Part shown: positions 8,405-15,479 of the stretch, piece after piece | Position numbering within the stretch: position 1 is the first letter of the stretch | How the letters are laid out: every line of letters begins with the position of its first letter | NCBI RefSeq assembly: GCF_003416895.1 | Contig: NZ_QVIO01000011.1 | Location: forward strand, 24,824-88,823 | Direction: 5' to 3' | Length of the DNA stretch: 64,000 bases | Source: Duganella sp. BJB476 | GTDB lineage: Bacteria > Pseudomonadota > Gammaproteobacteria > Burkholderiales > Burkholderiaceae_D | Notes under the pieces: generated by a model | Seen by the model: the letters and a program-made list of their open reading frames with translations, nothing else | The model's database searches: none | Told to the model about the DNA's origin: nothing | Program-made: the position numbers and the translations under genes

Positions 8405-9784
8405 TTATTTTCCGATACAGAAGCGCGAGAAGATCACACCCAGCAAATCATCCGACGAAAACGCGCCGGTGATGCTCGACAGCTGCACCTGCGCCAGCCG
8501 CAGCTCTTCCGCGAACAAGTCCAGCGACTGATCGTTCTGCGCCGCGTGTTCGCCGGCGCGGTCCAGATGGGCGCCGGCGTTCTTCAGCGCGATCAGATGG
8601 CGTTCGCGCGCCAGGTACAGCGATTCGCCGGTCTGCTGCCAGCCGGCGATGCGCAGCAGTTCGGCGCGCAGCAAATCAATGCCGATGTGCTCGTGCGCCG
8701 ACAGGTACACATGCGTCGCATCCTCCATCGGATCGACGCCCGGCTTGTGGCCCGAAAGATCGATCTTGTTCCAGATCCGCAGCACCGGCACGCCCGGCGG
8801 GAAGGCGGCGACGATGCCTTCGTCCGCGCGCGACGGGCCGTGGTCGGCGTCCAGCAGGTGCAGGATGACGTCGGCCTTGCCGACTTCGCCCCAGGTGCGC
8901 TCGATGCCGATGCGCTCAACCACGTCCACGCCATCGTCGATCGCGCGGATGCCGGCGGTGTCGATGATGTTTAGAGGGATGCCTTCAATCTGGATGGTCT
9001 CGGTGACTTTGTCGCGGGTGGTGCCGGCGATCGGCGTGACGATGGCCACGTCCGTGCCCGCCAGCGCGTTCAGCAGCGACGACTTGCCGACGTTGGGCTG
9101 GCCGACCAGCACCACGTTCAAGCCCTCGCGCAGCAGCGCGCCTTGCGAGGCCTGCTTGAACACCTGCTCCAGCGCGGCGACGATGCCGGCCAGCTGGCCG
9201 CGCGCGTCGGATTTTTCCAGGAAGTCGATTTCCTCCTCCGGGAAGTCCAGCGTGGCTTCGACCAGCATGCGCAGGCCGGTCACGCCGTCCACCAGCGCGT
9301 TGACCGTCTTCGAGAACGCGCCCGACAGCGATTGCGACGCCGACTTGGCCGCCGCTTCGGTGGAGGCGTCGATCAGGTCGGCCACGGCCTCGGCCTGCGC
9401 CAGGTCGAGCTTGTCGTTGAGGTAGGCGCGGCGGGTGAATTCGCCCGGCTCGGCCAGCCGCAGGCCAAGCTCGGCGCCCGCTTCCAACACGCGCGCCAGC
9501 AGCAGTTGCAGCACGATGGGGCCGCCGTGGCCCTGCAGTTCCAGCACGTCTTCCCCGGTGTAGGAATGCGGGCCCTTGAACCAGATGGCGATGCCCTGGT
9601 CGATCAGCGCGCCGTCGGCCTGCTTGAACGGGATGTAGGTGGCGTGGCGCGGCTGCAGGGCGGTGGCGCCGAACAGCGCGGTGATCAGTGCTTGCAGGTT
9701 CTTGCCGGATGCGCGTACCACGCCGATGCCGCCGCGGCCTGGTGCGGTGGCGATGGCGGCGATGGGGGAAGAGTCGATATTCAT
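8405..9784 (-). CDS. mnmE: tRNA uridine-5-carboxymethylaminomethyl(34) synthesis GTPase MnmE
   Basis: 459-residue GTPase that, with MnmG, modifies wobble uridine 34 of certain tRNAs. It has the N-terminal tetrahydrofolate-binding dimerisation domain (IAAIATAPGRGGIGVVR), a G domain with GQPNVGKSSLLNAL (G1), the TTRD switch, DTAGIR (G3) and WNKIDL (G4). It ends with the invariant C-terminal FCIGK. Normal length. It is the last gene of the rpmH-rnpA-yidD-yidC-mnmE series common next to oriC in beta- and gamma-proteobacteria, but a terminator separates it from yidC. Confidence 0.97.
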   Translation of the reverse strand: MNIDSSPIAAIATAPGRGGIGVVRASGKNLQALITALFGATALQPRHATYIPFKQADGALIDQGIAIWFKGPHSYTGEDVLELQGHGGPIVLQLLLARVLEAGAELGLRLAEPGEFTRRAYLNDKLDLAQAEAVADLIDASTEAAAKSASQSLSGAFSKTVNALVDGVTGLRMLVEATLDFPEEEIDFLEKSDARGQLAGIVAALEQVFKQASQGALLREGLNVVLVGQPNVGKSSLLNALAGTDVAIVTPIAGTTRDKVTETIQIEGIPLNIIDTAGIRAIDDGVDVVERIGIERTWGEVGKADVILHLLDADHGPSRADEGIVAAFPPGVPVLRIWNKIDLSGHKPGVDPMEDATHVYLSAHEHIGIDLLRAELLRIAGWQQTGESLYLARERHLIALKNAGAHLDRAGEHAAQNDQSLDLFAEELRLAQVQLSSITGAFSSDDLLGVIFSRFCIGK

Positions 9785-9800
9785 AGGGGAATTGTAAAGT

Positions 9801-9830
9801 AAAAAAAAAAGCCCGCGATTAACACGGGCT
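9801..9830 (-). terminator. Rho-independent terminator after yidC
   Basis: Stem agcccg/cgggct (9810-9815 with 9825-9830) around a 9-nt loop. A run of ten A on the plus strand follows (9801-9810), which reads as a U-tract on the minus strand. It sits 20 bp beyond the yidC stop. Confidence 0.85.
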
Positions 9831-9850
9831 TTTCTGCAACAAGCTGGCTA

Positions 9851-11548
9851 TCAGGAGTTGGCGGCCGCTGCCGGCGCAAACTTCTTGGAGATGACGTATT
9901 GCTGAGCGATCGACAGCACGTTGTTCACCACCCAGTACAGCACCAGGCCGGACGGGAAGAAGAAGAACATGACCGAGAACGCCAGCGGCATGAACAGCAT
10001 CATCTTCGCTTGCATCGGATCGGCAGGAGCCGGGTTCAGCTTGGTGGTGATGTACATCGAGATCGCGTACAACACTGGCAGGATGTACCAAGGATCCGGC
10101 GCGGCCAGGTTGGTGATCCAGCCGATCCACGGCGCGCCGCGGATTTCCACCGACGCTTGCAACACCCAGTACAGGGCGATGAAGACCGGCATCTGCACCA
10201 GGATAGGCAGGCAGCCGCCCAGCGGGTTGATCTTCTCGGCCTTGTACAGTTCCATGGTGGCCTGGTTCATCTTGGCCGGATCGCCTTTGTAGCGCTCGCG
10301 GATCGCCTGCATCTTCGGCGTGACCAGCTTGACCTTGGCCATGCTGCGGTAGCCGGCGGCCGACAATGGGAAGAACGCCAGCTTGATCAGGATGGTGAAG
10401 GCGATGATGGTCCAGCCCCAGTTGCCCAGCACCTGGTGGATGTGGTCCATGACCCAGAAGATAGGCTTGGCGATGATGGTCAGCCAGCCGTAGTCCTTGA
10501 CCAGTTCCAGGCCGGGCGTGACCTGTTCCAGCAGCTTAGCTTGTTGCGGGCCGGAGTACAGCTTGGCCTCGTTGCTGACGGTGGCGCCCGGCGCCAGCGT
10601 GCCCAGTTGCTGGATGGTGCCGATCGCGTACTGGTTGGTCGTCACTTTCTTGGTGAAGATGGTGCGGGCCAGCTTATCCTGCGGGACGAAGGCGGACACG
10701 AAGAAGTGCTGCGAGATCGCGAACCAGCCGTTGTCGGCCTTGGTCGGGTGATCCTGCACGGCGTCCTTGCCGGTCTTGGCGGCTTCGGCCGCTTCTTTTT
10801 CCAGCGTGTCGAACTTCAGCTTCTTGTAGTGGTCTTCGGCGGTGTACAGCGTCGGGCCGGTGTAGCTGCTGTTGAAGTAGGAGTCGCCGGCCGGCTTGTT
10901 GCCGTCGTGGACCAGTTGCAGGTACAGCTCAGGCTTGACCGGAGCCGCGCCGACGTTGGTCACGTCGTGGCGCACGTCGATCACGTAGTCGCCGCGCTTG
11001 AAGGTGTAGGTCTTGGTCAGCTTGACGCCGGCCGATTCCGCTTCCAACACCAGTTGCACCTGGTTGGCGTCGTTCAGCATGCGCGGGCCAGGCTTGGCGA
11101 CGAAGCCGGTCTGGTGGTTCGGCAGGCCGGCGGCGCCGATCAAGCCGGTTTGGGCCAGGTAGGTCTTGCCGGTGCCGGCGTCGACGTCGAACAGCACCTG
11201 GTTCTTGCTGGTGTCGACGCCGTCCTTGAACTTCAGCAGTTCCAGGCGCTTGATGGTGCCGCCCAGGGTGTCGATGTCGACACGGAACAGATCGGTGGTG
11301 ACGGTGATGCGCTCACTCTTGAACGCCTCGGCCGCCGCGGGCGCGCCCGGCAATGCCGAAGCGCCTGCCGCGGCGGTCGCGGTGGCGGCCGGCAGATCGG
11401 ATTTCTTCGCTTCCGGGGCCTTGGCGGTTTGAGCCGGCGCTGGAGCAAACATGGAAGGCTTGCCTGTCGAGACCATCCAGTTGTTCCAAAGAACTACCAG
11501 CGACACGGCAAACACGATCCACAGGATGGTACGTTTATTGATATCCAT
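9851..11548 (-). CDS. yidC: Membrane protein insertase YidC
   Basis: 565-residue Oxa1/Alb3-family insertase that integrates proteins into the inner membrane alone or with SecYEG. ATG at 11548 (MDINKRTILWIVFAVSL) is chosen over an upstream in-frame start at 11581, because it places the first transmembrane helix at residues 7-24 as usual. A periplasmic beta-domain (about residues 60-335, preceded by an Ala/Pro-rich linker) follows, then the conserved C-terminal helices (PIFWVMDHIHQVLGNWGW, CLPILVQMPVFIALYWVL, FFPSGLVLYWVVNN). It lies 11 bp downstream of yidD in the oriC-linked operon. Confidence 0.97.
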   Translation of the reverse strand: MDINKRTILWIVFAVSLVVLWNNWMVSTGKPSMFAPAPAQTAKAPEAKKSDLPAATATAAAGASALPGAPAAAEAFKSERITVTTDLFRVDIDTLGGTIKRLELLKFKDGVDTSKNQVLFDVDAGTGKTYLAQTGLIGAAGLPNHQTGFVAKPGPRMLNDANQVQLVLEAESAGVKLTKTYTFKRGDYVIDVRHDVTNVGAAPVKPELYLQLVHDGNKPAGDSYFNSSYTGPTLYTAEDHYKKLKFDTLEKEAAEAAKTGKDAVQDHPTKADNGWFAISQHFFVSAFVPQDKLARTIFTKKVTTNQYAIGTIQQLGTLAPGATVSNEAKLYSGPQQAKLLEQVTPGLELVKDYGWLTIIAKPIFWVMDHIHQVLGNWGWTIIAFTILIKLAFFPLSAAGYRSMAKVKLVTPKMQAIRERYKGDPAKMNQATMELYKAEKINPLGGCLPILVQMPVFIALYWVLQASVEIRGAPWIGWITNLAAPDPWYILPVLYAISMYITTKLNPAPADPMQAKMMLFMPLAFSVMFFFFPSGLVLYWVVNNVLSIAQQYVISKKFAPAAAANS

Positions 11549-11559
11549 TAGGCTATTTG

Positions 11560-11823
11560 TCAGGAGTGGTTGCAACCGCAAGCGGTCGTAGAAGAATTCG
11601 TTTTGCCGTCCGCCGGGGGAACGGGATCATGCCCGCCCGGATTCCACGGATGGCAGCGGCACACGCGCTTGGCCGCCAGCAGGCTGCCCTTGGCGGCGCC
11701 GTGCACCTGCAACGCTTCCAGCGCATAGTTCGAGCAGCTCGGATGGAACCGGCAGCTCGGCGCCATCAGCGGGCTGATGGCCAGCTGGTAAAAACGCAGC
11801 AGGAAGCGTAGCAGTGTTTTCAT
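11560..11823 (-). CDS. yidD: Membrane protein insertion efficiency factor YidD
   Basis: 87-residue YidD. It shows the family pattern: LLRFYQLAISPLMAPSCRFHPSCSNYALEAL, then KRVCRCHPWNPGGHDPVP, with the conserved cysteines. It is thought to assist YidC-dependent insertion at the inner face of the membrane. Its ATG overlaps the rnpA stop as ATGA (11820-11823). Its C-terminal tail (TNSSTTACGCNHS) is variable in the family. Confidence 0.95.
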   Translation of the reverse strand: MKTLLRFLLRFYQLAISPLMAPSCRFHPSCSNYALEALQVHGAAKGSLLAAKRVCRCHPWNPGGHDPVPPADGKTNSSTTACGCNHS

Positions 11824-12287
11824 GATGCCACAGGTGGAGGCGGCGGCGTCGAAGGCAAGGCCGGTTTCGGCAGCTTGGCCACCTTGGCCTGCGCGAACAG
11901 ACGTGCCAGTTCCACCCGCAAAGCCGCTTTCAGCTTGGCAGTGGTGGCCGGTCCGTCCTTGCTGTTGACCGGCTTGGCCAGGCGCACCAGGCAGTCGATC
12001 GCCGGCAGGCCGGTCTGGCGGAACAATTCGCGGGTGACGCGTTTGATCGTGTTGCGCGTGACGGCGCGCGGCGCAAATCGCTTGGCCACAACGACGCCCA
12101 GCCGCGCATGCGGCAATTCATTCAGACGGGTGTAGAGCACGAAGTGCGCGCTTTTTTGGGTAGGGCGCAAACGAAAAACGGATGAAAATTCATCCGTTTT
12201 AACGATACGCCGAACGCGCGCGAAGTCGTGTGAACCTTCGCCTGTCGAGCCGCTTGAAATACAGCTTTCCACGCGATCAGCTAACAA
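11820..12287 (-). CDS. rnpA: Ribonuclease P protein component
   Basis: Protein subunit of RNase P, which matures the 5' ends of tRNAs. The diagnostic basic helix RNTIKRVTRELFR is present (about residues 77-89), as is FSSVFRLRPTQKSAHFVLY near the N-terminus. The longest reading uses TTG at 12287, 8 bp after the rpmH stop. A GTG at 12272 is an alternative, and the first 25-30 residues match nothing I recognise, so the true start is uncertain. The C-terminus carries a Pro-rich tail (PALPSTPPPPPVAS). Confidence 0.92.
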   Translation of the reverse strand: MLADRVESCISSGSTGEGSHDFARVRRIVKTDEFSSVFRLRPTQKSAHFVLYTRLNELPHARLGVVVAKRFAPRAVTRNTIKRVTRELFRQTGLPAIDCLVRLAKPVNSKDGPATTAKLKAALRVELARLFAQAKVAKLPKPALPSTPPPPPVAS

Positions 12288-12295
12288 GCGATGGC

Positions 12296-12430
12296 TTATA
12301 CAGCCAGACGCTTGCGGCCTTTGGCGCGACGTGCGTTGAGCACTTGGCGGCCGCCACGGGTGGCCATACGAGCGCGGAAGCCGTGGGTACGCTTACGGCG
12401 TACAACGGAAGGTTGGTAAGTACGTTTCAT
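12296..12430 (-). CDS. rpmH: 50S ribosomal protein L34
   Basis: 44-residue ribosomal protein (MKRTYQPSVVRRKRTHGFR at the start, ending GRKRLAV). The extremely basic composition and full match to the L34 pattern make the call secure. First gene of the leftward operon, reading away from the origin region and dnaA. Confidence 0.98.
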   Translation of the reverse strand: MKRTYQPSVVRRKRTHGFRARMATRGGRQVLNARRAKGRKRLAV

Positions 12431-12589
12431 GTTGGTCTCGCTAAAAGCAGAAAAAAATGCAAAATCGGGTTGTGGCCCCGTCAGTTTTTGGTGCCAATGA
12501 CACTTCGCGCACCCATGCCAACGCTACCGGCACAAGCTGGGTCCATCTCATCGCCCGCTAAATCCACGCTTACTCCATATTGACGTTCA

Positions 12590-12598
12590 TGTGAATAA
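12590..12598 (-). promoter_or_regulatory. DnaA box (perfect consensus)
   Basis: TGTGAATAA matches the reverse complement of TTATNCACA without mismatch. It lies within the rpmH-dnaA intergenic region. Confidence 0.75.
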
Positions 12599-12716
12599 AC
12601 TAGGAATACGGGCGGGGAACCCTGAATTATCAGCATTTCGGTCCCGCTTGTCAACAACTGATGGTCTCGGGCCGCCATTCGGGGGCCGCCTAAAGTGCGA
12701 AAATAAGCGTCGTGCC

Positions 12717-12725
12717 TGTGGATAA
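12717..12725 (-). promoter_or_regulatory. DnaA box (perfect consensus)
   Basis: TGTGGATAA, perfect consensus, 92 bp before the dnaA ATG. It would lie at about the -35 region of a promoter using TAGAAT at 12742 as -10, an arrangement that would allow DnaA autoregulation (inference). Confidence 0.8.
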
Positions 12726-12761
12726 CTTGGGCCGGCGAGAGTAGAATAGCGCGTTACGTGT

Positions 12762-12779
12762 GGCGAACCCGGGTTCGCC
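12762..12779. repeat. 18-bp perfect palindrome before dnaA
   Basis: ggcgaaccc-gggttcgcc, both halves exactly complementary, ending 37 bp before the dnaA start codon. It could be an operator for an unknown regulator or a hairpin in the dnaA leader. There is no U-tract, so it is not a terminator. Confidence 0.7.
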
Positions 12780-12816
12780 GACACCCTTATCAGCAGTAAA
12801 GAATAGATAAAGATTC

Positions 12817-14214
12817 ATGGAAAATTTCTGGCAGACCTGCTCCGCCCAGCTGGAGCTGGAGCTGACGCCGCAACAATTCAGCGCGTGGATAAAACCGCTC
12901 ATCCCCCTCGACTACGAGGCGGGCAAGTTGCGTGTGGCCGCGCCCAACCGGTTCAAGCTGGACTGGGTCAAGACCCAGTTCGCCAGCCGCATCACGGCCC
13001 TGGCCTGCCAGTATTGGGAAGCGCCGACCGAGGTGCAGTTCGTGCTCGACCCGCGCCTGGCGCTGCCGAAAAAGCCGGCGACCGTGGTGCCCGCACCCGA
13101 CTACAACGACGGTAACCCGAACGGCCACGCGCGCAACGCCGATCCGGTGCCGTCGGTGCCGGAACTGCCGGCTTCGGCCGCGCCGCGCCGTGAGCAGAGC
13201 CGCATCAACACCGACCTGACCTTCGACAGCTTCGTCACCGGTAAGGCCAACCAGCTGGCGCGCGCCGCCGCTATTCAAGTGGCCAACAATCCAGGCGTGT
13301 CGTACAACCCGCTGTTCTTCTACGGCGGCGTCGGCCTGGGTAAGACCCACTTGATCCACGCGATCGGCAACCAGGTGATGGCCGACCAGCCGGGCGCCAA
13401 GATCCGCTACATCCACGCCGAGCAGTACGTGCGCGACGTGGTGACGGCTTACCAGCGCAAGGGCTTCGACGATTTCAAGCATTACTATCACTCGCTCGAC
13501 ATGCTGCTGATCGATGATATTCAATTCTTCGGCGGCAAGAGCCGCACGCAGGAAGAGTTCTTCTATGCGTTCGAAGCGCTGATCGCCGCCAAGAAGCAGA
13601 TCATCATCACCTCGGATACCTATCCGAAGGAAATCACCGGCATGGACGACCGCCTGATCTCGCGCTTCGATTCCGGCCTGACGGTGGCGATCGAGCCGCC
13701 GGAGCTGGAAATGCGCGTGGCGATTTTGCTGAAAAAAGCCAAGCAGGAAGGCGTCACGTTCTCGGACGACGTCGCCTTCTTCGTGGCCAAGCACCTGCGC
13801 TCCAACGTGCGCGAGCTGGAAGGCGCGCTGCGCAAGATCCTGGCGTACTCGCGTTTCCACGGCAAAGACATCACGATCGATATCGTGAAAGAAGCGCTGA
13901 AGGATTTGCTGTCGGTGCAGAACCGCCAGATCTCCGTGGAAAACATCCAGAAGACGGTGGCGGACTTCTTCAACATCAAGGTAGCCGACATGTACTCCAA
14001 GCGTCGCCCGGCCAACATCGCGCGGCCACGCCAGATCGCGATGTACCTGGCCAAGGAGCTGACGCAGAAGAGTCTGCCGGAGATCGGCGAACTGTTCGGC
14101 GGCCGCGACCACACGACCGTGCTGCACGCCGTGCGCAAGATCGCGCTGGACCGCACCAAGAACCCGGAATGCAACCACGAGCTGCACGTGCTGGAGCAAA
14201 CGCTGAAAGGCTAG
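12817..14214 (+). CDS. dnaA: Chromosomal replication initiator DnaA
   Basis: 465-residue AAA+ initiator. Domain I is at residues 1-90 (WQTCSAQLELELTPQQFSAWIKPL). A linker of about residues 90-130 follows. Domain III has Walker A GGVGLGKTHL and Walker B LLIDDIQFF, and domain IV carries the box-recognition signature GRDHTTVLHAVRKI near the C-terminus. The ATG is preceded by only a weak Shine-Dalgarno (ataaaga). It is followed by dnaN and gyrB, the standard origin-proximal order. Confidence 0.99.
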   Translation: MENFWQTCSAQLELELTPQQFSAWIKPLIPLDYEAGKLRVAAPNRFKLDWVKTQFASRITALACQYWEAPTEVQFVLDPRLALPKKPATVVPAPDYNDGNPNGHARNADPVPSVPELPASAAPRREQSRINTDLTFDSFVTGKANQLARAAAIQVANNPGVSYNPLFFYGGVGLGKTHLIHAIGNQVMADQPGAKIRYIHAEQYVRDVVTAYQRKGFDDFKHYYHSLDMLLIDDIQFFGGKSRTQEEFFYAFEALIAAKKQIIITSDTYPKEITGMDDRLISRFDSGLTVAIEPPELEMRVAILLKKAKQEGVTFSDDVAFFVAKHLRSNVRELEGALRKILAYSRFHGKDITIDIVKEALKDLLSVQNRQISVENIQKTVADFFNIKVADMYSKRRPANIARPRQIAMYLAKELTQKSLPEIGELFGGRDHTTVLHAVRKIALDRTKNPECNHELHVLEQTLKG

Positions 14215-14318
14215 CCGGACAGTTGGTTTGCCTTTATGATCTAGGCAAAAATGCACGTCTGCTCACAAGGCAACATTGTTATAAAAATATCGTTTAATCT
14301 TTACTATTGAGGATAACT

Positions 14319-15425
14319 ATGCAATTGGTCAAAACCACCCGAGATACCCTTCTCCGGCCACTGCAGATCGTGAGCGGTATTGTCGAGCGTCGGCACACTA
14401 TGCCGATTCTGGCCAATATCCTCATCCGCAAAGAGGGCGAAAGCGTATCCTTCCTGTCGACCGACACCGAAGTCCAGATCACCACCAACGCCGAGATCGG
14501 CTCCGGCAGCGAAGTGACCGGCACCACCGTGGCCGCGCGCAAGCTGCTCGACATCCTGCGCGCGCTGCCTGAATCGGGCGACGTGACGATGACCCTGCTG
14601 AACAAGCGCCTGACGGTGCAGACCGGCAAATCGCGCTTCGCGCTGCAGACCCTGGCCGCCGAAGAATTCCCGACCGTGCAGCAGGCCGACAGCTACAGCG
14701 CCTCCGTCACCCTGCCGCAGAAAACGCTGAAGCACCTGTTCAACATGGTGCACTTCTCGATGGCGCAGCAGGACATCCGCTATTACCTGAACGGCCTGCT
14801 GCTGGTCCTGGACGGCAAGAACGTGATCGCCGTGGCCACCGACGGTCACCGCCTGGCGTTCTGCCAGGTCGAGACCGAGCAATCGTTCGAGCGCCAGGAA
14901 GTGATCATCCCGCGCAAGACCATCATCGAACTGCAGCGCCTGCTGGAAGAGAACGACGAGACCGTGCAGCTGGACATCGCCGCCAACCAGGTCAAGCTGA
15001 CCTTCGCCGACATCGAGCTGATCTCCAAGCTGGTCGAGGGCAAGTTCCCCGACTACACGCGGGTGATCCCGAAGGGCTACAAGAACGAATTCACGATCGG
15101 CCGCGATGAGCTGCTGCGTTCGCTGCAACGCGCCGCCATCATGACCAGTGACAAGTTCAAAGGCGTGCGCTGCATCATCACGCCGGGCAGCATGAAGATC
15201 AGCTCGACCAACGCGGACCAGGAAGAGGCCGTGGAAGAACTGGAAATCGACTACGGCGGCGACAGCGTCGACATCGGCTTCAACGTGACCTATCTGCTGG
15301 ACGTGTTGAACAACCTGAAGTGCGACCAGGTCAACGTCGCGCTGGGCGATTCGAACTCGTCCGCGCTGATCTCGATCCCGGACAATGCCGACTTCAAGTA
15401 CGTCGTCATGCCGATGCGCATCTAA
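14319..15425 (+). CDS. dnaN: DNA polymerase III beta subunit (sliding clamp)
   Basis: 368-residue clamp from ATG at 14319 (MQLVKTTRDTLLRPL). This start is chosen over an in-frame one at 14307 because a gagg Shine-Dalgarno lies just before it. Three clamp subdomains of about 120 residues are discernible, ending in the characteristic YVVMPMRI. It forms the processivity ring for DNA polymerase III. 104 bp from dnaA and 54 bp from gyrB. Confidence 0.98.
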   Translation: MQLVKTTRDTLLRPLQIVSGIVERRHTMPILANILIRKEGESVSFLSTDTEVQITTNAEIGSGSEVTGTTVAARKLLDILRALPESGDVTMTLLNKRLTVQTGKSRFALQTLAAEEFPTVQQADSYSASVTLPQKTLKHLFNMVHFSMAQQDIRYYLNGLLLVLDGKNVIAVATDGHRLAFCQVETEQSFERQEVIIPRKTIIELQRLLEENDETVQLDIAANQVKLTFADIELISKLVEGKFPDYTRVIPKGYKNEFTIGRDELLRSLQRAAIMTSDKFKGVRCIITPGSMKISSTNADQEEAVEELEIDYGGDSVDIGFNVTYLLDVLNNLKCDQVNVALGDSNSSALISIPDNADFKYVVMPMRI

Positions 15426-15479
15426 GTCTTTTGTAGCCGCCGTAAGAACATCAGTAATCGATAACAGAGAAAGCAGCAC

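Larger units (their letters stand above)
12431..12816. other. rpmH-dnaA intergenic region, probable oriC
   Basis: 386 bp without a gene between the divergent rpmH and dnaA. It holds two perfect DnaA boxes (TGTGAATAA at 12590-12598 and TGTGGATAA at 12717-12725). It also holds two copies of the 9-mer TTATCAGCA (12627-12635 and 12787-12795), each two mismatches from the box, and an 18-bp perfect palindrome. Position and content fit a bacterial replication origin and the dnaA promoter (TAGAAT at 12742-12747 is a possible -10). The 104-bp dnaA-dnaN gap is AT-rich but shows no box, so this side is the better candidate. Confidence 0.7.

Noticed and set aside
14215..14318. dnaA-dnaN gap as the main origin
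   Set aside because: AT-rich but without a DnaA box at zero or one mismatch by eye; the rpmH-dnaA side has two perfect boxes.
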